The notes under the pieces: generated by a model | Databases searched by the model: none | What the model was told of the DNA's origin: nothing | The model's input: only the letters and a program-made list of their open reading frames with translations | Part shown: piece after piece, positions 1 through 11,276 of the stretch | Numbering within the stretch: position 1 is the stretch's first letter | Layout of the letters: every line of letters starts with the position of its first letter | Translations under genes and position numbers: made by a program | Assembly: GCF_964204645.1 (NCBI RefSeq) | Contig: NC_134033.1 | Location: forward strand, 15,068,155 to 15,132,154 | Direction: 5' to 3' | DNA length: 64,000 nt | Source: Tubulanus polymorphus | Lineage: Eukaryota > Nemertea > Palaeonemertea > Tubulaniformes > Tubulanidae

Positions 1-207
1 CAAGCCGAATTCAAAACTCAGAACTGTTGAACTGGGTCCTGCAGTCTGCGGCCCAACCCTCCTGATATTCGACTCTTCTAGACAACTGGTGAATTTTGAA
101 TTGGTAAGACTGGCGTCTTTTAGCCAGAGTTTATACATGTCTTCCTGCCTTAATGTGAGACTTGTGAGAATGAAAAGACAACTCAATCGATTTTATGATC
201 AGATCAT

Positions 208-213
208 TTTTAT
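208..213 (-). terminator. Poly(A) signal AATAAA of the cysteine-rich peptide gene
   Basis: Canonical AATAAA on the minus strand about 70 bases after the stop codon at 284. The cleavage site would fall just below 200. Confidence 0.6.
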
Positions 214-283
214 TCCATTTCGAGCTTGTACCCAATTATACAATGCAGTGCGCAATAGATATGGATGGAGCATCGAATCGACG

Positions 284-644
284 TTAGTCAGGACAGCACT
301 TGCCAAGCAACTGCTTGCAACAGCCGTTATTCGGCCCACCGACCAACCAATAAGTGGACTGCCTTCCACGACACTTACAAGGAAATCCTCTCTTTTCGAC
401 CTCAACTTCTGTAATAACATGCGTATATACAATTGCGTTTCCAAAGTCTACGGACTTCATATACAGTTTTGAATTCAATTTAACTCGTCGAAATCGAAAT
501 TAGTTTATACAGTTACAGGTTTCCCCCGTTGCAGTACACTGAATTACAGACATATTACATTGCATTGAACGGAAAATTACCTTCGGCAGCGATTACTCCG
601 ATGACCATTAACAAGGCCAATGCGATGAATAGAGTCTTGTACAT
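284..644 (-). CDS. Secreted cysteine-rich peptide precursor (toxin- or defensin-like), two coding exons
   Basis: The coding exons are 644-581 and 408-284, joined by a GT-AG intron in phase 1; the total is 62 residues. Residues 1-20 form a signal peptide with a hydrophobic core (LFIALALLMVIGVIAA). A very short acidic propeptide follows and ends in EKR, a dibasic processing site. The mature part is about 34 residues starting GFPCKC, with six cysteines spaced C-x-C-x16-CC-x6-CC and a central YWL. Stop at 284-286. Signal, acidic propeptide, Lys-Arg and a knotted peptide is the usual plan of marine invertebrate venom and defence peptides. The PCxC start with a central Trp loosely recalls sea-anemone sodium-channel toxins, but the cysteine spacing differs, so no family is assigned. 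An acceptor site lies three bases before the ATG, so a 5'UTR exon exists. It lies on the same strand as, and downstream of, dlg. Activity is inferred only from layout. Confidence 0.8.
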
Positions 645-1187
645 ATTCTGAAAGTGAATGAGAATTTCCCTTATTTCCCAAAAGTGTGTAGAATACAATA
701 TTTTTGCCCGGATTGTTTCATGCATTTAACTATACTCTCTGTCTGGTAAAGATAGGATTTCAGTATGTCTTAAAATGTAACACATGAAAGCAACGCGACA
801 GTGCCTTGTGCCAAGTTAGGAAGTAACCATTGAAGAAACACAATTCCGTGTTGTGACGATAGATGAAGTCCGAAACGTTCCCTTGGAGCTAGTAATTCAT
901 TTATTGATTAATTTATCTTTCCTGTTATAGTCGAAACAATGAATTACAAGTATTGGCTTAAGGAAACTTTTCTGACTTTTTCGTTGTATCAGCGTGGGAT
1001 TCTCAATCCAGCCTCTGGTAGGTGTTCCAAGCTGATGGTCTCATGGCACTGCCTTCATGCAAAACCACGGTAAACCTAGGTGACTTATGGGTAACCTAAG
1101 TAAGTATGTGTTATTGTAGCAACGAACCTGTCCATATGACGAGCCACTATCAACTTCTGCTACTCGTAAAGCTTTGATGTCACTTAC

Positions 1188-1218
1188 CTTGTCTTGTTGA
1201 TGCAATCTACAACAATTG
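1188..1218 (-). other. 5'UTR exon of the cysteine-rich peptide gene
   Basis: A strong donor (AAG|gtaagtg) follows position 1188 on the minus strand. The matching acceptor (ctttcag) is at 650-648, just before the ATG at 644. The upstream limit (about 1215) is set from the TATA box and is approximate. Confidence 0.5.
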
Positions 1219-1242
1219 ACTAAAGGCAGGAATCGGTCGTTG

Positions 1243-1248
1243 TATATA
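1243..1248 (-). promoter_or_regulatory. TATA box of the cysteine-rich peptide gene
   Basis: Minus-strand TATATA lies in a GC-flanked context (gcgcTATATAcaacg), about 55 bases upstream of the 5'UTR donor. This spacing gives a transcription start near 1215. Confidence 0.5.
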
Positions 1249-2832
1249 GCGCGGGAAACCGATGATTTTCACATAAGCAGCTTTGAAGATTTTCGTAATT
1301 AATCATCCAATTTACATCAGACATTCGTTTATGCGTCCATTTATAATCCCTGCTGAATATTATCGCGCACGTGGGAATTAAATGAAATATGTTCAGGAAA
1401 ATAATTTCGTTTCCATTACTAGTACCGGTATTTCCGTGTCAAGGCGTGCGCAGGGTCAATCAAATTCTGACTTTCCTTACAGTAATTGTATATCATCTTG
1501 AATGCATATGTGGTATTCATGTGTTCAGTTTATGTAGATTACATTTTCAACGGATGCCAGTGACATCAGTAAAAACATTCTGATTGTGAATTTCCCTTTC
1601 TTCTGCTTGCTACGTGCGATTACCTTTTCGTTGAGCAATAAACTTCAAATTGAAATTGAAGTGGATTTTCATGGAACCATATTGCTTTTAGGTACTTTGG
1701 TGAACGGTCTTAACTTGTAAAAACCAGATTGTGTAAACGCGTAACGGATGGTGTGTTTGAAGGTGAAATGAAGGATTTTCGAATGACAAATACGACGGTA
1801 GAATATTGCAGTGATGCGCGGAGAACACTCGAATTCAATGTCAACTTCTGCAGTTTTGATCACTCCGTATTCATAAATAATTACTAAACCTAGTTTCTTG
1901 CTAAGTTCCCTACCTACTTTAACTATATAGTTAGCAGCCGACGAAGTTAGAAAACATTTCTGCTGATGACATCGTAATCAATGCAAAGTTTGCCCACATA
2001 GAACCAATTAGTCAAAATAAGATCCAAATAATTCTCAACGAACATAACTAAATTGGGCCCAAATTAGTGAAGACATTTATCATCCAATAACTCAGAGGAG
2101 TAGCGACCAAATAATTATATGGTCCGACATGCTAAGCCAGCTGCTGGCTTAGCCAGTAGTCGCGAGCACCGAACTTGCAATTGGTGATGCGAAAATTTTG
2201 AAATTTCAAGGGGTTCTTGGGGCATCTGAGACCCATTTTCCAGCATTGACTAATGGCAAAATAAGACTAAACTGCTGCCACGCAAATCGAATCCTAACCT
2301 AAACCCCTCCAAATTCCATCTGTTCCAGTTTCATAACATTACGTAGCTATTGGATCTTAAAGGATTAAAGGATGTATTTCGACATTAACCATTAGTATGG
2401 ATTATATATCATATAACCGACATTTTTATGAAATAGACATCTATCACCAGACTAGACTGAGCAGATTATTCTAGATATCGTTAATCATCGATTCTTATTC
2501 GAATATCCTAAAACGAAATAGAATTATATACAGATTATGACCGCGTGTTCCACTATCAAAATACGTACCATTAAAAAAGATGTTTTAGTTCAACTACCGG
2601 TCAATTTAACTACCAAGGGCCAGTTGCTCATAAGTTGGTTTAGAGCTTAGTGAAAATTGAAACTGCATTGTTACTATATGGTATTCGGGGCAAGCGGATG
2701 CTCCGGTTTAACTACAATTAATACACTGAACAAAACAAGTTAGGTACGGTAACACAAATTTGATGGGAACAGCATATCTCCGCTATTATTGACGATAAAC
2801 AAAAACGGTAAAAAGTATATATCGAAAAAAAG
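1249..2832. other. Intergenic, no gene seen
   Basis: No coding exon, RNA gene or clear tandem array is visible. A partial copy of the palindromic 'gccagttgctcaa' element lies near 2619-2665 (fuller copies near 12.7 and 31.1 kb). Confidence 0.5.
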
Positions 2833-3381
2833 CGAAATTCATGTCGTACAGTGAATCCAAACATCAGTGAATAAACGTAGCTCTCCTCAACTCATTTGGA
2901 TATTTCGTTTTTTGGATCAATAACAGTTGTTTCAATAAACGATTGTTTCGTGCTCTGACTGATTTAATATCTAGGGTTAAAATGGCGTAGAAGTTCAGAG
3001 TTGAGTTTGTGGGTAAGAAAAGAATGGCTAGACGTAGCAGTAATTTGGTTCGGCACATCCTCGCTTGCCAGGGGTCCGGTGTTCGGTGAACAGCTTTAGC
3101 GTAGTGGGTTCGAATCCCTTGACGGGTGAAGATGGGTTCGGCATCTCAACAGAAGAAATCGACGCAGAATCGGTTGGCTGGACTAAGTACGACTTTTCTT
3201 ACCCACAAACTCAACTCTGAACTTCTACGCCATTCTAACCCTAGATATTAGATCAGTCAGGGCAAGAAACATTTGTTTTTTGAAAACTGTTAATGAAAAA
3301 AAAAAAACGAAATATCCAAATGAGCTGAGGAGAGCTACGTGTATTCACTGCTGTATGATACACTGTACGACATGAATTTCG
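2833..3381. mobile_element. Foldback element with ~190-bp inverted arms
   Basis: Arms at about 2833-3023 and 3193-3381 are inverted copies of each other. For example, the motif for wild-type 'gaaattcatgtcgtacagtg' on the left returns reverse-complemented at the right end. The ~170-bp centre holds gggttcgaatccc (3106-3118), a good polymerase III B box, so the loop may be a captured tRNA-derived sequence. No transposase is present; this is a non-autonomous element. Confidence 0.7.
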
Positions 3382-3468
3382 CAGTATTTTCGATATGTTT
3401 ATTATCAGGTAGTGCTGCTGTGTTTGGGAGGCTGAGAAGTGCACGAATTAGCAAAATATTAACATCGT

Positions 3469-4686
3469 TTGATTCAAGGAAATTCTAATAGATGGCGATC
3501 GTGTCTAGGCCTACAATGTTTTATCCCCAAACATTTGCATGATTGCCTGGAAAGTGTCTGCGATTATTTAATGGACACGAATCAGTGTCTACATGCGCTG
3601 CCAAAATTATGCAAAAGTATTATTCAGCAGTCTTGGGCCCACCCCTTCAGAAATTCAACTATTCCAGACAATAGTGATAGACTGGTTACCGGTCTCTATC
3701 TTCCAAATTGAATGGGACAGGCAACCAGTCTAAACGAGTGACGGGTCAGGAGAAATTCCAATAGATGGCGGTCGTGTCTACATAGATTCACCCACACACA
3801 TTTGCATAATTGCATAAATCATCTTTGTCTTTATTACAGATTCAGCTTTGTTTCCATTATGAAATAAATACGGCGGCTTTGAGGGATGACTGACGTCCGT
3901 TGCTTGGAATGTCCGCGCCTTGAAACCATTCTCCCGACATAGACGAAAAATGAAGTTCTTTTTTTCAATTGGATGTTTAGTATCGATATTTTTTATTTCC
4001 GTTAAGAAATGCATGACATGATGATATTTATAAATAATAATATTAATAATAATAATCATCACCATATAATGTTTTTCATCATTATACATTTCAAATGTTA
4101 TTTTCATTCATAGAGATATTTCTATCTAGTTACAGATGACTCTCCATCACATGTACATGATACGTACAGAAAAAAAAAAAAATAGAAATCTTTCAACGAA
4201 TTCATAACAGTTTTCGAAGAATTCAAACTACAAAATTTACACTAAATACGACTTTTAAATAATTATAATGATATGTCCACTTCAGTAAACTATAGTTACC
4301 TACGATGTCGCTACGATTGTTTGCAGTTGCTACGACGACGGTCGTCGTCTTTTCTAAAAAGACGATTCAGTTTTAAAACGGCACCAAAACAATCTCTAAA
4401 GCGACCGTAGCTAAACGCAACAATCGAAACAGTTAACGACCTAGTCCTACCATTCAATAATCAATATTTATAACGTACGTAGTTTTTTAACTAAAATATA
4501 ATATAATCAGTTACGATAATCGAGGCGTTTATAAAATTCATTTCACATGCATTTCTTATCGTTCAATTCCATTTAGAACCACGAAATCCACCATCAGTTT
4601 CAGATAGATTTTTTATATTTACAGTTTCCTACGGTCAACTTAGTAATTAAATGAATAAATAAACAATAAGCTCTGCCTTATTCAGT
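3469..4686. other. Intergenic; diverged direct repeat only
   Basis: A segment near 3478-3545 (aattctaatagatggcgatcgtg) recurs in diverged form near 3750-3815. The rest is AT-rich sequence without exon signals. Confidence 0.4.
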
Positions 4687-4935
4687 AGCGTTTGGACTGC
4701 TGTAAATATTTCACCGAGTTGAGAATCAGGGAACTAGGTAGCGTTGGGACTGGTGTAAATATTTCACCGAGTTGAGAATTAGGGAACTTGCTAGTGTTTA
4801 GACTGGTGTAAATATTTCACCGAGTTGAAAATAAAGGAATTCGGTAGCAGACTGCAGTAAACATATTTCACCGAGTTGAAAATAAAGGAATTCGGTAGCA
4901 GACTGCAGTAAACATATTTCACCGAGTTGACCAGA
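4687..4935. repeat. Minisatellite, four to five units of ~55-65 bp
   Basis: Units share 'taaatatttcaccgagttga' followed by a gaat/gaaaat and a ggaa(c/t)t(a/c)ggtag segment. The last two units are nearly identical. Confidence 0.85.
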
Positions 4936-6046
4936 TACAGAGTTGAGAATCGAGAAAATAGATCCTGTTCTAAGAAGGTTTTTCCACACAAAGAGTTGAT
5001 CGACACCGAGTAAGACAGAGCCTACTGCCGATTTAGTATATAATGATTTTACAAATCCAGAATTCTCACAAAATTCCACCCAACAAATTGATCTGAATTA
5101 AGTGGATTTTACTGCATTAAAAATAATAATAGTAATAATAATAATTTACTGTCAAACACGATGCATCGCAGAAAACAATACGAATAATTAAAATAATAAA
5201 TCGGACGAAATGATCGTTACATTAATTAATTGATTATCATAATTAGTTATATGTACAATGTGTGTGTGTTTGTGAGCGTATGATATAATAAGAGTTACCG
5301 ATAAAAATATGAATCATGATACAAACTGACAGTGAATTGATTTGACCATGTTTTTCACGAGAATCACGGCTAAAAATACCCGTTTAACTCAACGGCATAC
5401 AGCGATCATAATATCTATAATGGGGATCCGCAATTTTGGCAATCCCACCAGATGGCGTGACTAGTACTCAGTCGCGCGTAGCCAAATAAATTTGTTATCG
5501 ATCGGAGAACCTCGAACACAATTTTTTGGCCCCCGAATCCGAAACCACGAAATATACATTAAACTCATTTTCTACACAGTGATCGGTATAGTTTTCATTA
5601 ACGATTGACTTAATAGAGAAAAGTTTTCATTGAAATGTAGAAGAAATTGCATGTGGAATACTGAGTGACTACTAGCGACACCTGGCAGATCAATACCCGC
5701 CATAAGCGGACTCATCGATTGCCGCATTTGCATCCAGGGTTTCCCATTGAAAGATGAGGAAAAATTGGTGGGCAATATTTCTTAAACGCTGCTGCTAACT
5801 TCTCGAATAAGGTTAAAATCAATCTGATGAATTAAAGGTTGAACCATTAAATATTTTCTAGATGTTTCTATTGTCTACAGCTGCAGTCTCTCTTAACGCG
5901 CACGCGATTTACTCCTTTAAAAGGAGGAACAAAATAGAACTTCGGAAAAAAAAAATAAACGAAACACGGCAACCAACAAAACATAACAATACTGGACGCA
6001 ATTTTCATTATAACACATGTAACGCAATCACAGAATCGCGTTTAGA

Positions 6047-6560
6047 GAGAATGGAGCTGTATGATCAGACCACTGGAGCTGTATGATCAGCCCATTGGAG
6101 CTGTATGATCAGCCCACTGGAGTGGTATGATCTTGGGCTGTATGATCAGACCATTGGAGCTGTATGATGAGCCCAAATGAGCTGAATGATCAGCCCGTAG
6201 TTGTTGTATGATCAGCCCACTGGAGTGGTACGATCTTGGGCTGTATGATCAGACCATTGGAGCTGTATGATCAGACCACTGGAGCTGTATGATGAGCTGA
6301 ATGATCAGCCAGTAGTAGTTGTATGATCAGCCCACTGGAGTGGTACGATCTTGGGCTGTATGATTAGCTCAAAGAGGCTGTATGATCAGACCACTGGAGC
6401 TGTATGATGAGCCCAAATGAGCTGAATGATCAGCCAGTAGTAGTTGTATGATCAGCCCACTGGAGTGGTACGATCTTGGGCTGTATGATTAGCTCAAAGA
6501 GGCTGTATGATCAGACCACTGGAGCTCTGTGATCAGCTCAAAGGAGTTGTAAGATAAACC
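6047..6560. repeat. Minisatellite of 'ggagctgtatgatcag' type units
   Basis: Repeated gctgtatgatcag and cccactggagtggta blocks form higher-order units of roughly 120 bp between 6050 and 6560. It overlaps a spurious open frame. Confidence 0.85.
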
Positions 6561-6982
6561 CAGCCTTCATTACTGTAGAAATGGACTGAAGAACTAGTCA
6601 GGATTCGTTTCCGCAATTGTTGGTCAAGTTCGATTCTCAAGTCAAAATTAGTTCGTTTTCAATGTTTGAACTGTAGAGTCGAGTACGATACGCACCGAAT
6701 AGCACCGAGTAAATAAACGGAACTGAGAGAAAGAGATAAATAAATAGGGGACACAGGGCAAAATACGCAATTGTGATTCTTGATACATTATTGCACAATA
6801 TTGAAGGCCCTTGAACATGATCTATACCGCGAATTAACGAAAATAACCTTAATTCACTTGATCAACCAATCAGCGATCGGCTTACATTTTCATCCAGCCA
6901 ATCAGAAGCTAGCTTTCATTCTCATTTTTACCATAAATTAAAATTTGTATGCACAATATTTATAATAGATTCATATATCTAT

Positions 6983-6985
6983 ATC

Positions 6986-7019
<34 letters not shown>
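6983..7019. repeat. (TA)n microsatellite
   Basis: Uninterrupted TA dinucleotides in the dlg 3' flank. Confidence 0.9.
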
Positions 7020-7022
<3 letters not shown>

Positions 7023-7402
7023 CCTAACCCTCTTATTTTCAAGTTAAATATTCGAAATTAAAATACCATACGTTAAAATCATCAGTTCTCATATTATAGT
7101 ACTGTAACGTATATATATATATTCATATAAACATTGTTGACGTCGCCACGACAACCATAAATACATTTGATGAAAGCGATAGTTGTCATAGTAACAGTAA
7201 CCGAGCAAGCATCGCGATGCATTGTTCCTAATCGGCGGTGGCTATTTTTTTTTTTTCATAAACTGCGCGTTCGTATAATCCGTATAAACGTAAAAAATTA
7301 AAGTTTCCATAGCGATTAATAATCCAACAATGTGTGTGACACGACGCAACTTAATCCGATAGTCGTACGTTTCGAGTTTTAAGCGCTAAACTCGTTTCGA
7401 GT

Positions 7403-7408
7403 TTTATT
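7403..7408 (-). terminator. dlg1: Candidate poly(A) signal of dlg
   Basis: Minus-strand AATAAA about 190 bases downstream of the dlg stop codon (7601-7603). It is the first canonical hexamer after the stop; longer 3'UTRs are possible. Confidence 0.45.
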
Positions 7409-7600
7409 TCCCGTTGTTTTCGCGCTTCGCGTCGAACTCGCGTTTCGTTCTTCTCGTTTCCGCGATACACGTAGTTCACAGCTTCGCCACTAGATGTCGT
7501 CGGTTATGATACGGTTAGTCGCGTTCTCATCGTAGACGCGAGTGTGTGTAGTGATTAAACTAGCCACCAGAGGGATTTATCAGTCAATCAGCAGATGAGT

Positions 7601-7707
7601 TTAGAGTTTCTCTTTCGCCGGAACCCAGATAGTTGGACCTGACTGATCCCGAATAACCTCTTTACATTTTGCATAGATCTCATCGGCGGTGTCACCCTGT
7701 ACGACAG
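7601..7707 (-). CDS. dlg1: dlg last exon: end of GuK domain and stop
   Basis: A 107-nt exon encoding [11 protein letters not shown] through IWVPAKEKL and a TAA stop at 7601-7603. The C-terminal ...WVPAKEKL is the conserved end of Discs-large proteins. The acceptor is tttgtag; the split GCT codon (Ala) joins to the upstream exon. Confidence 0.95.
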
Positions 7708-7775
7708 CTACAAATATACAACGAATACAATTACAGTCAGTGGTTATTCAGTTAAAGAAATAGTATTTACAAATA

Positions 7776-8075
7776 CCCCGAGTTTTCTGTATCGTTAATA
7801 ACTAATTCCCCGAGTATAACAGGTTATAAGACGAAATTCCCCAAGTGCAGCCGGAGACTGGAGAAATTATTGGGCAGGTGAGTGGAGAAATTCCTTGGTT
7901 CAAAACATTACAACCTATTCATTCTTCATGCATGATGAATTGATAAAGAAACGCGTGATCAATAGCATGATCTGAATTCCCTGAGTTTTCCAGGTTTTTG
8001 CCAAAATTTGTTAAAAACCCTCAGTTTTTCCTGATTTTTTCTCATTGCCAATTTTCCGATACAGAGGTCACCATG
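7776..8075. mobile_element. Degenerate copy of hAT-like dispersed element
   Basis: A weakened copy of the family with fuller members at 11832, 16070, 22339, 28857, 33062 and 50689: 'aattccc(t/c)gagttttccaggttttt', 'acacgtggtcaatagcat' and a 'ggtcacc' end. It is intronic to dlg. Confidence 0.4.
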
Positions 8076-8119
8076 AATGGTAACCCGAGTTTGTTGTCAT
8101 GTGAACTATAGCCACTTAC

Positions 8120-8211
8120 CAGTGAAGTACTCCCCAAACTCTTGTTCTAGTTTCAGAGCTCTTTCGTAAGTTTTCTTCGCTTGGTCATCGGTAGCACGTT
8201 TGTTGATTTCC
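8120..8211 (-). CDS. dlg1: dlg exon, GuK domain (EINKR...GEYFT)
   Basis: A 92-nt exon encoding [20 protein letters not shown] and onward to EFGEYFT. The acceptor is attttag and the donor G|gtaagtgg. The first base completes the Met codon started in the previous exon, giving VESIMEINKR as in other family members. Confidence 0.95.
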
Positions 8212-8321
8212 CTAAAATTCGAGAAACATAAATAAGTGAGTAATTCAACACGAGTACCGGTAATTGAGTACAAGCGAATGAGTACCGATGAATGAGTAAA
8301 TGAAAGTCTAGTAGTACTCAC

Positions 8322-8431
8322 ATGATGGATTCAACTGATTTCGGTTTGATGAATATAGCAATAGGATACATTCCTGCCACCTGGAGGCGTTTGATGGCAT
8401 TACCGCTCACATCTAATATACAATGTTTGCC
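8322..8431 (-). CDS. dlg1: dlg exon, GuK domain ([10 protein letters not shown]...)
   Basis: A 110-nt exon encoding [20 protein letters not shown], then [30 protein letters not shown] is a near-invariant Discs-large GuK signature. Donor AT|gtgagt, acceptor ttttcag. Confidence 0.96.
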
Positions 8432-8497
8432 CTGAAAATAACGATCAAACAATAATTAGAGAACAGAGTTTAATGCGAATAGAAATGAGGGGAAGTT

Positions 8498-8725
8498 TTA
8501 ACCCTCTCGGTGCGTCTACACCGCAGTGCGGTGTATAAATCGGTGATAGCCTTTGCTAGAACACCGCATCGCAGTGTATAGATGTTATTGGCAATTAGTT
8601 TCTATCTCTAAAGAAAGAGGGCAGCACCCGTCGAACATTGTGAAATACTAGTAACTAATGATACACCGCATCGCAGTGTAGTCGCAATATCATAGCGGTA
8701 TGCCCGTTATAGAACACAGGGTGGA
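8498..8725. mobile_element. piggyBac-like non-autonomous element (TTAA start)
   Basis: The left end reads TTAA-CCCTCTCGGTGCGTCTACAC, followed by short palindromic 'acaccgca(g)tgcggtgta' blocks. The related copy at 32966-33042 ends ...GTGTAGACGCAGTGAAAGGGTTAA in the opposite direction. A TTAA target with CCCTTTC-type ends is typical of piggyBac-derived elements. The right boundary is uncertain. It lies in the intron between two GuK exons. Confidence 0.45.
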
Positions 8726-8811
8726 ATTCTTAAACATTTTCTTATTATCTCTAGCATTTTCAGGTATTAATTAGTCAGCACCGAAAGGACTAGAGGAATT
8801 TTCATTTATAC

Positions 8812-8984
8812 CTTTTCAGCGACTTCCCTCACAGATGCTACGCTGGTGCCGTATAAGTTATCGTTGTACTGCCCGGCTTCGATAAACAAATGATTCTGGA
8901 TATCGCGTTCCATTTGTTCACGAGAATCGACGAAGTGATAATCGCGAGAGTCGACCTCGTAATCGCGTCTCGGTCTCGTTGTAT
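8812..8984 (-). CDS. dlg1: dlg exon, GuK domain core ([10 protein letters not shown]...VREVAEK)
   Basis: A 173-nt exon encoding [18 protein letters not shown] onward to the conserved [15 protein letters not shown] and VREVAEK. These residues form the GMP-binding-like face used in MAGUK GuK domains as a phosphopeptide-binding site. Acceptor tctcag, donor AAG|gtataa. It matches fly and vertebrate Discs-large closely. Confidence 0.97.
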
Positions 8985-9107
8985 CTGAGATAAAGAAAAA
9001 ACAGAATCTCAAGATTTTTAGAACAGCAGACGTCAGGATTTTCGAACATATGCAGTGATTTGTATATTCTCGGAGCCACCCCTGTTGGATACGAGTGTGA
9101 AACTTAC

Positions 9108-9209
9108 GTGGAACGCAGCTGCCAAATTTATCGGGGAATTCAGAAATCAAGTCGTCGTTGATTCGGTCTTTCAACGGTCCGAGAATGATCACAGGTCGCG
9201 TGTACTTTA
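9108..9209 (-). CDS. dlg1: dlg exon, start of GuK domain ([14 protein letters not shown]...)
   Basis: A 102-nt exon encoding [20 protein letters not shown], then [13 protein letters not shown]. The degenerate P-loop (ILGPLKDR in place of GxxGxGKS) is the known reason MAGUK GuK domains lack kinase activity. Donor CCAC|gtaagt, acceptor tttaacag. Confidence 0.96.
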
Positions 9210-9451
9210 CTGTTAAATAGAAAACGAGTTGAAAGTGAATTCAACAACGGAATAAATCTCAACACAGGTTTCGATTGAACAGACTAGCAATTTCGGATTA
9301 TAAAATTTCTAGCGGCTGCTTCTGTCAGGTTGGCAGATTATGCTTTTCCGGAATAGGTTGAGCTTATTCTGGTCAAAACGAAGATAATCCCAGAATCGGC
9401 AGAGACCGATCAAAACCTGCCTAAGTGTCGGATGAAATAAGTAGTACTTAC

Positions 9452-9499
9452 ATTCCTCCTGATTAACAGCTTCATACGATAAAATCAACTCATCAAATC
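9452..9499 (-). CDS. dlg1: dlg exon, SH3-GuK hinge (FDELILSYEAVNQEE)
   Basis: A 48-nt exon with the conserved LSYE segment, which forms the last strand of the split MAGUK SH3 fold. Acceptor tttgcag, donor T|gtaagt. Its first two bases complete Arg with the previous exon, whether or not the 30-nt microexon at 11247 is used. Confidence 0.93.
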
Positions 9500-10361
9500 C
9501 TGCAAAAATACGAACAATCAAAATAATCAGTTCTCGGTAAACATTCATATAAAACTGTAGCTTATTCAAAGAGATTTTTCCAAAAAACAGCATGGTTGCC
9601 TCCATTAATCCCTCTATGACATCATCAAATTCATTCGTTTCATGATAGAGTAGACTGCGTTTGCCTCAGATTTCACAGGACCAATAAACCCTCTTTCGGG
9701 GTAGTTGGAGCAGGGATAGGCCATTGTCACGAATTCAAATTAACTTTATTTCACTTTAATATAATATACAAAGCATATCATTGGTGAATTTGGGGAGTAT
9801 GAAAGCTGGTAACGTTCTGGGGAAAACAGGGTCTGGGGCGCGTGATAACCCGTCGACTCTGGGCAAGCGCAGTCTACTCAATGACTTTAAAAAAACTTTA
9901 TTCATGATGCTTTTACTATTTACTGCCAACTCTCCCTACCTTACTCATGTATGCATGAAGTACGCACAATAAATTAATTATTTTTGACTCCCTCCCGAGG
10001 CATATGAATTGATGCATAATAAATGGATTATACCCCCCCTAACTTCCCTTCCCTGTACCCAATTCCTACTCATCAAATAGACGAGTACCTCTTATACAGA
10101 ATCGGTCGCAATTTATCATTCATGAATAACAACAACGAAAGCCGAACGAATCCTCGTCAAATTCTGTCTTAAAACTAGTTTCAAACGAATAAGCCACGAG
10201 AAAATCTCATCATCTCGAGGGGCCGTAAATTATTGTGCGAAAAATATATAGAATACGAAATTCAAGTGGATTGAATCGAAACGAATTGTGGCGCCGTGAG
10301 AGACAAAATAGAACACTATCAAAACGAAATCATCATCGTTTAACTATTTAAAAAAAAACAC

Positions 10362-10864
10362 CAGGGTGACCACTTTCTTTCACACGTGTTTTCCCCGACT
10401 ATTTCCTGACCTGCGCGTTGTTTTCAAATATGTAAAGCCGGGCGTAGGTCGACCTTGCGCCGCGACGCGATCGTCGCGTTGCGTCACAAGTAGGGGACGC
10501 AAGTCGGTTGCGACGCGATTGTCAGCGACTCTGTGCGACTAGTTGCTCCCAGTCGCAACAGCTCGTAGATCGGTTGCGACAGTCGCGTCGCGTCATTGCG
10601 TCGCTGGCAGTCGCAACCCGTCGCTGGCAGTCGCAAGGTAGCGTAGGTCGGTTGGTCGTTGCGACGCGATCGTCGCGTCGCAGTGAGTCACAAGCGGTCG
10701 CAAGGCCGACTTACGCCCGGCTTTAGATCATGTAATCTAGCAATCTCAACAAATTTCTGTGATTTTTTCATGATTTTTGGCTTTTTTTCTCTTACACAAA
10801 ATTCCCTGATTGTTTTTTTTAAAGAAAAGAAAATTCCCGACTTGGCAGTTAAGTGGCCACCCTG
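10362..10864. mobile_element. hAT-like element split by a nested insertion
   Basis: The left end reads 'cagggtgaccactttc', and the right end 'taagtggccaccctg' is its inverted match. CAGGG...CCCTG ends are typical of hAT-type non-autonomous elements. The interior is interrupted by the 10433-10724 element. Confidence 0.6.
10433..10724. mobile_element. GC-rich TIR element 'aaagccgggcgtaggtcg', nested
   Basis: Inverted ends aaagccgggcgtaggtcgac and ggccgacttacgcccggcttt enclose repeats of 'gtcgcgtcg' and 'cagtcgcaa'. It is far more GC-rich than its surroundings. A shorter relative lies at 13252-13384. Confidence 0.7.
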
Positions 10865-11246
10865 AAAAAAAACAGAAAAGAAATTGACGAGTTAGTAAAA
10901 CTATAATAAGAAACTGTGCCAGTTATGAAAATAAAGGAATAAAATTTCACAAATCGTCTACTCGTTTAAACAATACAATCTACTCGAACGAATTCAATAC
11001 GAATACATTTTTTCTACATATTCAACAACAGGGAATAAAACTAGAAAAAAATAGAAAATAAAACTAAAAAACTCGCGATAACCATCGGAATACCTACGCA
11101 ACAATTCACGCTAAAAAAATAACTGAAATATTTCTTGCACTACTAATTTCTGATATACGTAAGCGGTGAACGATGTCTAAACCGTGCTGCCATCTGTCAG
11201 TGACAGCTGGAACTAACGTTACGTCGGCTAGTAGATGAGTACTTAC

Positions 11247-11276
11247 TATTGCTAACGTCACTTTGACTTCCACTCA
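11247..11276 (-). CDS. dlg1: dlg 30-nt cassette microexon, HOOK insert (SGSQSDVSN)
   Basis: The sequence ttgcag|TGAGTGG...AGCAATA|gtaagt is a 30-nt open exon in the right phase between 13915 and 9499. Using it inserts L-SGSQSDVSN-R in place of a single Arg. The position and Ser/Asp-rich content match the alternatively spliced insert between the HOOK and GuK domains of vertebrate DLG. A second in-frame acceptor six bases upstream (11284-11283) gives a 36-nt version. Confidence 0.7.
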
